The notes below the pieces were generated by a model. The model had not been told where the DNA came from. It saw nothing but the letters and a program-made list of their open reading frames with translations, and ran no database searches. The position numbers and the translations under genes are program-made. A DNA stretch of 64,000 nucleotides from Prevotellaceae bacterium UBA4372 (GTDB taxonomy: Bacteria > Bacteroidota > Bacteroidia > Bacteroidales > Bacteroidaceae). Location: positions 1-64,000 of the forward strand of contig DGSC01000042.1 of the NCBI GenBank assembly GCA_002391275.1, in the 5' to 3' direction. Of this stretch, positions 26,079 to 34,800 are shown piece after piece; position 1 is the first letter of the stretch; each line of letters starts with the position of its first letter.

Positions 26079-26993
26079 ATGAAAGCTCTTTCCTTTGCTC
26101 GGATCGCCCCCGTAGTCTATGGCTTAGCTGCTTTAGCCTTCTTGTTCTCTTGTTCCGACAAGAAACGCGATTCCATCGGCAAAACCGAGGTTGTGATAGA
26201 GACTTCTGAAGGCGATATCGTAGTGCGTCTGTACGATGATACGCCCATCCATCGCGACAACTTCATCCGCAACGTCGAGGCAGGCGTCTACGACGGGCTC
26301 CTCTTCAACCGCATCGTGCCCGATATGGTCATACAGACAGGCGATACGGCATTAAAGGCCCAACCCCGACAGGCTCATTCCCAACCCGTCTCATCAGTGC
26401 AGGGTGAGGCAGATGCGGCCTCGTCGAGCGGCCAAGAGACCCTTTCCAAAACGGAAACATCGGTGGTAGAGGGCTTGTCTCCCGAAATAATCTACCCCCG
26501 CCACTTCCATAAGCAAGGTGCACTCGCAGCAGCCCGTGAGCCCGACAGCATCAATCCTGGCAAGTTGTCGAGCCCGCTGCAATGGTATATCGTTACGGGC
26601 AAGAAACAAACGTCGGCGGAGCTCTCAGAGCTGCAGGCCTTGCTCTACGAGGGCAAGGTGGCAGCCCGTTTCGAGCAGCTGCAGCGTGAACATGCCGAGG
26701 AACTCGACCGTCTGAAAGTCACCGACCATGAAGCCCAGCAGGAACTGTTCAACCGCTTGCAGGTAGAAGCCGAGCAGGAGATAGCCAAGAACCCGCCGGC
26801 ACCGTTCACCGACCTTCAGCGTCAGACCTATGCCCGTATCGGCGGAGCTCCCCACCTCGATGGCGAATACACCGTCTTCGGCGAGGTTGTCGACGGAATG
26901 CCTATCGCCCTGCGTATTGGTCGCACGCCCGTTGATGCCAAAGAGCGGCCTCGACGTGCCGTCTACGTCAAGCGCATCGTTGTGCGACGTTGA
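26079..26993 (+). CDS. Cyclophilin-type peptidyl-prolyl isomerase lipoprotein
   Basis: This is an exported proline isomerase that assists folding in the periplasm. The 304-residue protein has a lipoprotein signal ending in LFSC (about residue 25). The cyclophilin core starts with VVIETSEGDIVVRLYDDTPIHRDNF and GLLFNRIVPDMVIQTGD, and ends with HLDGEYTVFGEVVDGM. Between the halves is a long hydrophilic insertion of about 150 residues, first low-complexity Ser/Gln/Glu, then a charged helical region rich in Glu and Gln. This insertion makes it much longer than the 160-180-residue core. The start was chosen to fit the promoter at 26033. Confidence 0.85.
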   Translation: MKALSFARIAPVVYGLAALAFLFSCSDKKRDSIGKTEVVIETSEGDIVVRLYDDTPIHRDNFIRNVEAGVYDGLLFNRIVPDMVIQTGDTALKAQPRQAHSQPVSSVQGEADAASSSGQETLSKTETSVVEGLSPEIIYPRHFHKQGALAAAREPDSINPGKLSSPLQWYIVTGKKQTSAELSELQALLYEGKVAARFEQLQREHAEELDRLKVTDHEAQQELFNRLQVEAEQEIAKNPPAPFTDLQRQTYARIGGAPHLDGEYTVFGEVVDGMPIALRIGRTPVDAKERPRRAVYVKRIVVRR

Positions 26994-27060
26994 CCATCTT
27001 ATGCTTTTCTTTCAGTCGGGTGCCATTAGCCCCGCAGCCATACCATTTTTGAGATGCAAT

Positions 27061-27106
27061 AAAAAAAGCTCTGCAACTGGCGTCAATCGGTTGCAGAGCT
27101 TTTTTT
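27061..27106. terminator. Bidirectional terminator between the cyclophilin gene and xylA
   Basis: A 17-bp perfect inverted repeat (A7 plus AGCTCTGCAAC-type stem, 27061-27077 with 27090-27106) has A and T runs at its ends. It can stop transcripts from the plus-strand cyclophilin gene and from the minus-strand xylA. Confidence 0.9.
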
Positions 27107-27155
27107 GTGGACTAAATTATCAGGGCTTGGTGATGAACCTTCTAAAGTAGGTTTT

Positions 27156-27249
27156 CAAATCTCTTAGGCGCATCAGCCAATTCTCTTAGGTGCATCGGCC
27201 AATTCTCCTAAGAGTATCGGCCAATTCTCTTAGGTGCATCGGCTGACGA
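27156..27249 (-). repeat. Second 22-bp tandem repeat array, about four units
   Basis: On the minus strand this is the same unit as at 8348-8490 (core AAGAGAATTGGCCGATG). CAATTC or related cores on the plus strand start at 27156, 27178, 27200 and 27222, spaced exactly 22 bases. It lies between the xylA stop and the terminator at 27061, so it should be transcribed as part of the xylA 3' untranslated region. Confidence 0.93.
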
Positions 27250-27281
27250 TGTTTGGAAGGCTGCTCAAAAGGTCCGTGAGA

Positions 27282-28589
27282 CTAATACATGTTGACGATG
27301 GCCTCGTACAACTCTTGCTTGCCGCTGACCTGCTTGGGCTCTCCTACGGTCTTTCCGTATTCATAGGCCTCTTCGAAAGTCATTTGGCCGTCTTCGAACT
27401 TTTTGCCGAGTCCTGCATCGAAGCTGGCATAGCGCTCCTTGACCATCGCTGGGATGGGGGAGTGCTCGAGGATGTCGGCTGCACTGAGCAAGGCATGAGC
27501 CATAGCATCCATGGCCGCGATGTGGGCTATGAAGATGTCTTCGAGATCGGTGGAATTGCGTCGCGTCTTGGCGTCGAAATTCGTGCCTCCATCGTGGAAT
27601 CCTCCGTTGCGTATAATCTGCATCATCGCCTGCACGAGCTCGAAATGGTCGATGGGGAACTGATCGGTGTCCCAGCCATTCTGATAGTCGCCACGGTTGG
27701 CATCGATGCTGCCTAAGAGACCTGCATCCACAGCACAGGCAAGTTCGTGCTCGAAGGTATGTCCGGCCAGTGTGGCGTGGTTGACTTCGATGTTGACCTT
27801 GAAGTCATTGTCGAGCCCGTGAGCTCGCAGGAATCCGATCACGGTTTCTGTGTCCACGTCGTATTGATGCTTGGTGGGTTCCATGGGCTTGGGCTCGATG
27901 AGGAAGGTCCCTTTGAAGCCCTTGGCGCGAGCATAATCGCGTGCCATGGTGAGCATGCGCGCCATGTGCTCTTTTTCGCGGTGCATGTCGGTGTTCAAGA
28001 GACTCATGTAACCCTCGCGGCCACCCCAGAAGACGTAGTTGGTTCCGCCCAGTTCAATGGTGGCGTCGATGGCATTCTTGATTTGTACGATGGCGCGTGC
28101 CACAACGTCGAAGTCGGGGTTGGTGGATGCGCCGTTCATATAGCGCTTGTGCCCAAACACGTTGGCCGTTCCCCATAGCAGTTTGATGCCCGTCTCGGCC
28201 TGCTTTTGCTTCAGGTAGTCGACGATTTCTTTCAGGTTTCTCTCGTAAGTCTCCACGTCGGCGGCTTCGGCTACGAGGTCAACGTCGTGGAAACAATAAT
28301 ACTCGATGCCCAGCTTCTGCATGATTTCGAAGCCGGCATCAGCCTTGTCCTTAGCTGCTTGGATGGGGTCGCTGGAGACATTCCAGGGGAACGTCTTGGT
28401 GCCAGGACCGAATTGGTCGGAACCTTCGGCACATAGAGTGTGCCACCAGCACATTGCAAACTTTAACCATTCGCTCATTTTCTTGCCCATGACCATGCGG
28501 TCGCGGTCGTAGTAACGGTAAGCCAGCGGGTTCTTGCTCTCAACGCCTTCGAACTTGATGGCGGAGATTTCAGGGAAATAGGTAGCCAT
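27282..28589 (-). CDS. xylA: Xylose isomerase
   Basis: This enzyme converts D-xylose to D-xylulose in the cytoplasm. The 435-residue protein matches the long (class II) xylose isomerases. The catalytic pair H101/D104 is in YYCFHDVDL, the metal-ligand motif is LIEPKPMEPTKHQYD (around 235-250), and a later ligand region is GGTNFDAKTRRNS. It is followed by xylB upstream on the same strand (xylB ends at 28669, 80 bases before this start), so transcription runs radA, xylB, xylA or from internal promoters. No AraC- or GntR-type regulator is nearby. Confidence 0.95.
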   Translation of the reverse strand: MATYFPEISAIKFEGVESKNPLAYRYYDRDRMVMGKKMSEWLKFAMCWWHTLCAEGSDQFGPGTKTFPWNVSSDPIQAAKDKADAGFEIMQKLGIEYYCFHDVDLVAEAADVETYERNLKEIVDYLKQKQAETGIKLLWGTANVFGHKRYMNGASTNPDFDVVARAIVQIKNAIDATIELGGTNYVFWGGREGYMSLLNTDMHREKEHMARMLTMARDYARAKGFKGTFLIEPKPMEPTKHQYDVDTETVIGFLRAHGLDNDFKVNIEVNHATLAGHTFEHELACAVDAGLLGSIDANRGDYQNGWDTDQFPIDHFELVQAMMQIIRNGGFHDGGTNFDAKTRRNSTDLEDIFIAHIAAMDAMAHALLSAADILEHSPIPAMVKERYASFDAGLGKKFEDGQMTFEEAYEYGKTVGEPKQVSGKQELYEAIVNMY

Positions 28590-28668
28590 GCAATCAGATG
28601 TTTTATTTGTGAAGGTAAAATGATTTTTTCAGAGATAGTGCGTGTTGTGCGGTAACGACACAAGGGAT

Positions 28669-30153
28669 TCATAAACCTTGCATGAGGATGTTGCGCCAAC
28701 GTTCATACGCCTCGCGGTAGGCCTCTTGGTTCCTTGTGTCGGGATGGATGACTTGCAGTTTCTTCAACGACGAGAATGCTTCGTGATGATCCTTGTAAAT
28801 GCCAGCTCCGATGCCAGCCCCTCGAGCCGCCCCGATGCTGCCGTCGGTGTCGCAGAGCTCTATGGTGGCGCCAGTGACGCCAGCCAGCGTATCGCGGAAT
28901 ATAGGGCTGAGGAACATATTTGCCTGTCCGGCGCGGATTGTGTTCAGGGTCAGTCCCATCTCTTTCATCACCTCCATGCCGTAGGCAAAGCTGAAAACAA
29001 TTCCCTCTTGTGCAGCCCTAAGGAGGTGGGCTTGTGTGTGGATGTTGAAATTGACTCCGTGGATGCTGGCGCCAGTCTCGCGGTTGCATAGCACACGCTC
29101 TGCGCCATTGCCAAAGGGCAGAATGGCGAGTCCGGCTGCGCCGATAGGCGCTTGGGCTGCAAGGTCGTTCATCGCGGCATAACCTATGCCGGCGGGAGCG
29201 ATGTTGCGGCGTACCCATGAGTTGAGGATGCCTGTGCCGTTGATGCAGAGGAGCACGCCCAGACGAGGCTCCGCAGCACTATGGTTTACGTGGGCAAAGG
29301 TATTCACACGGCTCTGAGGATCGTAGGCCACACGCCCCATCACGCCATAGACAACCCCCGAGGTGCCGGCCGTTGTGGCTGCTTCGCCTGGTTCGAAGAC
29401 GTCGAGAGACAGCGCATTGTTAGGCTGGTCGCCAGCACGATAGGTGATGGGCGTGCCAGCCTGTAGCCCCAACTCCTCTGCTGCTTCCACCGACACTTCG
29501 CCCTGAAAGCCGAAGGTGGGTACGAGCTCGGCAACCATTGAGGACGGGATGCCGTAGTAATCAAGTAGGAACTGTGCCGGACAGTTCTCGGTGAAATCCC
29601 ACATCATGCCCTCCGAGAGTCCGCTGACCGTCGTAGCTGCCGTGCCGCTGAGGCGTAGGGCAATATAGTCGCCGGGCAACATCACTTTGTGGATCTTGGC
29701 AAAGGTTTCCGGCTCATGCTCCCGCACCCATGCCAGCTTCGAGGCTGTGAAGTTGCCCGGAGAATTCAGCAGGTGGCTGAGACAACGCTGGCTGCCTAAG
29801 TCGTTGAAAGCCTGATGTCCGTAGGGAACCGCCCGTGAGTCGCACCAGATGATGGCGTCTCGGAGTGGCTGCAGTCTTTTGTCCAGGCATACTAATCCGT
29901 GCATCTGATAGCTGATGCCTATGGCCTTGATGTCGGCCTTGGCAACGTGGCTGCGGGTGAGCACGTCGGAGGTGGCTGCCTTTAGGCTTTTCCACCATGC
30001 GTCAGGCGCCTGTTCTGCCCATCCTGGGCGGGTGGCTTTGATGGGCGCTTCTGTTTTCGGGTAGTAGGCTGTGGCCAGGCAGGTGCCGCTCTGAGCGTCG
30101 ACCAGCGAAGCCTTCACGCTGGAACTGCCAACGTCGTAACCGAGGAGGTACAT
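28669..30153 (-). CDS. xylB: Xylulokinase (FGGY family)
   Basis: This kinase phosphorylates D-xylulose to xylulose 5-phosphate, which enters the pentose phosphate pathway. The 494-residue protein has the N-terminal sugar-kinase motif GYDVGSSSVKASL (5-17), a substrate region WCDSRA, and the catalytic base D242 in YRAGDQPNNAL. The glycine-rich C-terminal lobe ends with GAARGAGIGAGIY. It lies directly upstream of xylA and is co-directional, a standard xylose operon pair. No dedicated xylose transporter is in the window. Confidence 0.93.
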   Translation of the reverse strand: MYLLGYDVGSSSVKASLVDAQSGTCLATAYYPKTEAPIKATRPGWAEQAPDAWWKSLKAATSDVLTRSHVAKADIKAIGISYQMHGLVCLDKRLQPLRDAIIWCDSRAVPYGHQAFNDLGSQRCLSHLLNSPGNFTASKLAWVREHEPETFAKIHKVMLPGDYIALRLSGTAATTVSGLSEGMMWDFTENCPAQFLLDYYGIPSSMVAELVPTFGFQGEVSVEAAEELGLQAGTPITYRAGDQPNNALSLDVFEPGEAATTAGTSGVVYGVMGRVAYDPQSRVNTFAHVNHSAAEPRLGVLLCINGTGILNSWVRRNIAPAGIGYAAMNDLAAQAPIGAAGLAILPFGNGAERVLCNRETGASIHGVNFNIHTQAHLLRAAQEGIVFSFAYGMEVMKEMGLTLNTIRAGQANMFLSPIFRDTLAGVTGATIELCDTDGSIGAARGAGIGAGIYKDHHEAFSSLKKLQVIHPDTRNQEAYREAYERWRNILMQGL

Positions 30154-30207
30154 GCTGATGAGGTAAAATGAAGTGAATAGGGAATATGGAGCATAAAAGA
30201 TTCATGT

Positions 30208-31719
30208 CTATCCGAACAGTGCTCGGAAGGCATCTTCTACGCGCCGGCACGGAGTGATCTCGATTTTGTAGCGGTGAGGGTCTATGGCCTTGAGGTTGGC
30301 CGCAGGGACGATGATGCGTCGGAACCCCAGTTTCTGAGCTTCGGCGATGCGCTGTTCTATCCTGCTCACGGGACGTATCTCGCCAGAGAGCCCCACTTCG
30401 CCCGTCAGGGCGGTATCGCTCTCGATGGCGGTGTCGACGTTGGAAGAGAGTATGGCTGCGATGACGGCGAGGTCGATGGCAGGGTCGGTGATGCGTAGGC
30501 CTCCGGCGATGTTCAGGAAGACGTCTTTCTGTGCGAGCTTGAAGCCCACGCGCTTCTCCAGCACGGCCAACAGCATGTTGAGGCGGCGATAGTCGAAGCC
30601 GTTGGCCGAGCGTTGGGCAGTGCCGTAGGCGGCTGTTGACACTAAGGACTGGGCCTCGATGAGGAAGGGACGTGCGCCCTCGATGGCTACGGCTATGGCT
30701 ATGCCCGAGAGCCCGTCTTGGTTGTCGGAGAGGAGCAGCTCGCTGGGGTTGCTTACGGGGCGAAGTCCATCCTGCCGCATCTCGTAGATGCCTATCTCGG
30801 ATGTGCTGCCGAAACGGTTTTTCTGGGAACGCAGTATGCGGTAGAGGTAGTGCTGGTCGCCCTCGAACTGGAGCACGGTGTCGACGATGTGCTCAAGCAC
30901 CTTGGGCCCTGCGATGGTCCCTTCCTTGTTGATATGCCCGATGAGGACGATGGCGGGCCCGCCGCTTTTGGCGTGGCGCAAGAGGGCGGCGGCACATTCG
31001 CGTATCTGGGAGAGGCTTCCCGGCGACGACTCTACGCCTTCGGTGGAGATGGTTTGTATGGAGTCGATAACGACGATGTCGGGATGGTGCTGCCCGATGT
31101 GGAGGAAGATGTTTTCGAGTGATGTGTCGCATACGACCAATAGCGGGGTGTCGTCGGATGTCTGGTCAAGGCTCTCGAAGGCTTCGTCGCCTTGGTGTGG
31201 CTGCAGGTTGGGGGCAGGCGCTTGCTGCTCGGGGCTCGTAGGGTTGCCCTTGGTGGCCACTGCCGTAGGGCTTGCCTTGAGCAACCTGTCGGCTCGCAAC
31301 TTCAGTTGCCGGGCGCTTTCTTCGCCGCTGACGTAGAGTATCTTCTTGTCGGTGAGGCGAAGTATGGTCTGCAAGACGAGCGTGGACTTGCCGATGCCCG
31401 GTTCGCCTCCGAGCAGCACGAGGGAACCCGGCACAAGACCGCCGCCGAGCACGCGGTTGAGCTCGTCGTCGTGCATGTCGATGCGCGGCTCTGCATCGGC
31501 CCGGATGGCCGACAATGGAATGGGACGCGACAGGTCGGCATCGCGCCCGTAAGCAGCCGAAACGGACGCCGCCCCTCCCGCACTCAGGGCGGAAGGCTTG
31601 GCGGCAATGTGTATCTCCTTGAACGTGTTCCATTGGCCGCAGGAGGGACATTTGCCCATCCATTTGGAACTCTCCTGTCCGCAGTTGTCGCAGACGTACA
31701 TTCTCTTGTCTTTTGCCAT
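30208..31719 (-). CDS. radA: DNA repair protein RadA
   Basis: RadA is a RecA-related ATPase that drives branch migration during recombinational repair. The 503-residue protein has the N-terminal zinc finger (C10, C13, C24, C27) and Walker A GGEPGIGKS (104-112). The RadA-specific KNRFG motif and a C-terminal Lon-protease-like domain (about 330-500) follow. A Pro/Gln/Thr-rich insertion at about residues 149-190 makes it roughly 45 residues longer than usual, and it interrupts the ATPase domain after ADRLLK. It is separated from the GH31 gene by a terminator hairpin. Confidence 0.94.
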   Translation of the reverse strand: MAKDKRMYVCDNCGQESSKWMGKCPSCGQWNTFKEIHIAAKPSALSAGGAASVSAAYGRDADLSRPIPLSAIRADAEPRIDMHDDELNRVLGGGLVPGSLVLLGGEPGIGKSTLVLQTILRLTDKKILYVSGEESARQLKLRADRLLKASPTAVATKGNPTSPEQQAPAPNLQPHQGDEAFESLDQTSDDTPLLVVCDTSLENIFLHIGQHHPDIVVIDSIQTISTEGVESSPGSLSQIRECAAALLRHAKSGGPAIVLIGHINKEGTIAGPKVLEHIVDTVLQFEGDQHYLYRILRSQKNRFGSTSEIGIYEMRQDGLRPVSNPSELLLSDNQDGLSGIAIAVAIEGARPFLIEAQSLVSTAAYGTAQRSANGFDYRRLNMLLAVLEKRVGFKLAQKDVFLNIAGGLRITDPAIDLAVIAAILSSNVDTAIESDTALTGEVGLSGEIRPVSRIEQRIAEAQKLGFRRIIVPAANLKAIDPHRYKIEITPCRRVEDAFRALFG

Positions 31720-31766
31720 GGCTTGCTTGTGGGTGGTATTCTCGAAATGGCTTGTTGGTAAACGAA

Positions 31767-31836
31767 AAAAATCCTCGCGTCAGGCGTCGACTGACTATGG
31801 AACATAGGAGACAGAACGCCTGGCGAGAGGATTTTT
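31767..31836 (-). terminator. Terminator after the GH31 gene
   Basis: The inverted repeat AAAAATCCTCGCGTCAGGCGT (31767-31787, split here by its centre) pairs with 31816-31836 with two mismatches. On the minus strand a T-rich end follows. It is 44 bases after the GH31 stop and upstream of radA. Confidence 0.8.
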
Positions 31837-31880
31837 ATGATAGTGAAAAACGTTGCTTCATTGAGGATTGCAGCGTGGAA

Positions 31881-34800
31881 TCAGAGTGAAATATAATTGA
31901 GGTTCTTGTCGACTAAGATGCCGTCTTGAGGCTTAAAGTCGACGCGGCCTTTCTTCTTGGCCTTGAACTGTATGGTCAGCACTTGTGCGTCGCCTTCGAG
32001 ATAAGGATGTTCGCCGCAGTTGACAAAGGTGGGGTAAAGCACTTTGTGTCCGCTGGCGCCGTCAGTTGAGCCAATGTTGACAGCGTTGGTGTGCAGACGG
32101 TCGTTGGTGAGATTGCGCATTTCCTTTGTCCCTGAAGGCTGAAGGCCGACATATTCCCATTGAGTGGCATCGTATGGGAGTGCCAAGCTGAAGGCATTGA
32201 CGCTGCGAAGTCCTTTGCCTTCGATGCTGAGGGTGACGATGTCGCCGGCATTCACCTGTTTCTTGTCGGCGGTCACGCAGAGGCTGCCGGCCACACTTTC
32301 AATGGCCGTGGTGCCGACACCTCCTTCGAGCTCGATGCCCGCCGTAGAGATGTCATAGGCATCGATGAGGCCGTTCTGGTTGATGTCGGCACGCGAGATG
32401 TAGCCGTCGAAATCGCTGTCGCCGCGGCGCAAACCAGTGTAGTTCATGTACGATGTCAGGTCGTTCTCATCGATGTGCCCGTCGTGATTGATGTCGCCCG
32501 GAAGCATCATCTCGGCCTCAGGCATGCGGAAGATGTAAATCTGGTTGCCGCTGCCGAAACCGCCCTTGGACTTGGCGACATGCAGGCGGACATATCGGGC
32601 TTTCACGCCACGAGGCGCATCGAAAATCTGCACGGGCTCAGTCCATTTTTGCTTGTCCATGCTGAAAGAAATGGTGGTAGTGATGAATAATCCATTGCCA
32701 TTGTCGGGCCGCGGAACATATTGGACAAGGTCGATGTCGGTGATGACATGTAAGTCTATTGTCAGGTCGAAGGGCGTAGCGTTTGGCTTGTCCCAAGCCG
32801 TATGCCATGTTGTGCCGCTGTCGAAGTCAAAAAGATGCTTAAGTTCTTGTCCTGGTTGGGCGGGGATGCTACATTCGGCTGTCAAGCCGTGAATAGCGTA
32901 GCGCAAGGGATCGGGCGAGGTGCGTAGCTTCTCGCGTGTCCATTCGCTGGCTCCATCTTTATTGATTGCCCGCACTCTCACCTCGTAGTTTGTATCTGGC
33001 TGCAAGTTCTCTAAGGTAAATTCTGTTCCGCTGATTGTGGAAAAGACTTGACCGAGATGTTCTATCTCATAGTAGTCGGCATTGTCTACAGCCGTCCATT
33101 TTAGCGGTAGCGTATAAGCCGATGGCGAAATAGCCCCGTCTTCATAGCTGTCGGTGAGAAGCGTAGGTTGGTTGAGTGTGCCCGTATGGGTAAGCTGTGT
33201 GTTGGACGAATCGAAAGTGTAGCCGTCGATTTGTACCTGAAGGCTTGTCGTGGTGACGTCCACATCTGCAGCGCAAACGTAAAGACGTGGAGTATGAACG
33301 ACTTTGAGGCTGGACATTTCAGTGTTGGGGGTAGACCAGAGGTTTAGCTGAGGCTCGGCATCATAGTAGAAAACGTTGGTGTTTTCCATGAAGTCCTGGA
33401 GCGTCTGGGCTTCGTCCATGCGCACTTTCTTGCCGTTGATCTTCAGCGCAACTTTCTTCGGGCGCTCCTGCAGATTGATGATAAATTCAGTGGTCTTGAC
33501 CGGAACGAAGCCTGCGTAGGAACCTTTGGTCGGTTCTACGTCTATAACAAGACGACCGCTATCGTCGAGATCGGATGTGATGTGGGTTTGAGTGCTTTCC
33601 CCTCGGAGATAAGCCGTCGAGCGTCCGTCATCGTCATAGGAAGTAAATTCAGAATGTCCATAAGGATAAATAATGTACCCGCGCGTATGAAGGTCTATCT
33701 GGTTCGGGTTGTTGTGGGCATGAATGGCGGGCAAGATGGCACCTCGACGAACAAAAACAGGCAGCTTCCATAAGGGTGTTTTGAAGCCGTTTATAATGCG
33801 ATTGCCTTCGTAGCACTTGCCTGTGAAGAAATCAATCCATTGTCCACAGGGCAAATAGATGTTGTCGCGGATGTCATTGCCTGCTTCGTCGGCCGATGTG
33901 TTCTGATAGATAGGAGCAACAAGGATGTTGGGACCATAGAGGAACTCGTATTTTCCACAATTCATGTCTGATAATCCATAGTTGACAGCCGTGGGCTTTT
34001 GGGCGTCGGACGTTGACGTGGGAGAAACTTCGGCTTTAGACGCTGCATCCATCCACACGGGCCTTATCATGGGCATCCCGTTGGTTGCCTCATGGGCAAT
34101 CGTGTAGGTGTAGGGCATGAGCATGGACTTCAGCTTCAGATACCATCTGTTGATGCTCGTCGCAGGTTCACCTAATGCTTGGGGATACTTGGGGTTGCTG
34201 CCCCATCCGTCCATGTTCAGCTGCATGGATGTGAAAGTCTTCCACTGGAACTCACGTACATTCACAGGAATGTTCTTTCCTCCGAAGATACCATCCATGT
34301 CAGAGCAAATGTTCGGCTGACCGCTAAGTTCTGAACCAATATACGTAGGCAGGTGGTAGCGAATATATTCCCAATCGCCGCCTGCCTGGTCGCCTGTCCA
34401 TATTCCTGCATAACGCTGTGTGCCTGCCCATCCATCGAGGGAAATGATGAAGGGGCGAGCATCGTTGCCATAGTAAGGCATGATTTCGCCGACGTCAGCT
34501 ACGCCGTTGAGACCAAAACTATAGCCTGCGCCTACCCACGCTACATCGGTTTTCAGCACGCGCACACCAGCATCACGCACTTCTCGCACAATGTCGCGCT
34601 GCAACAAGGGTTCGACGCCTTCCTTGGGATGTAGGTCGCTTTGCGTCCACAGCCCAATTTCTACGCCTTTGGAATGAGCATAATCGCCAAACTGCTTTAG
34701 GTTCTCGATATTGCCTTCAATCGAGCCTGTCTGCCCATAGCCCGCCCCATAGCCGTCGTTCGGCAGCACCCATCCGAGCGGCATGTTGGCTTGTTCGTAA

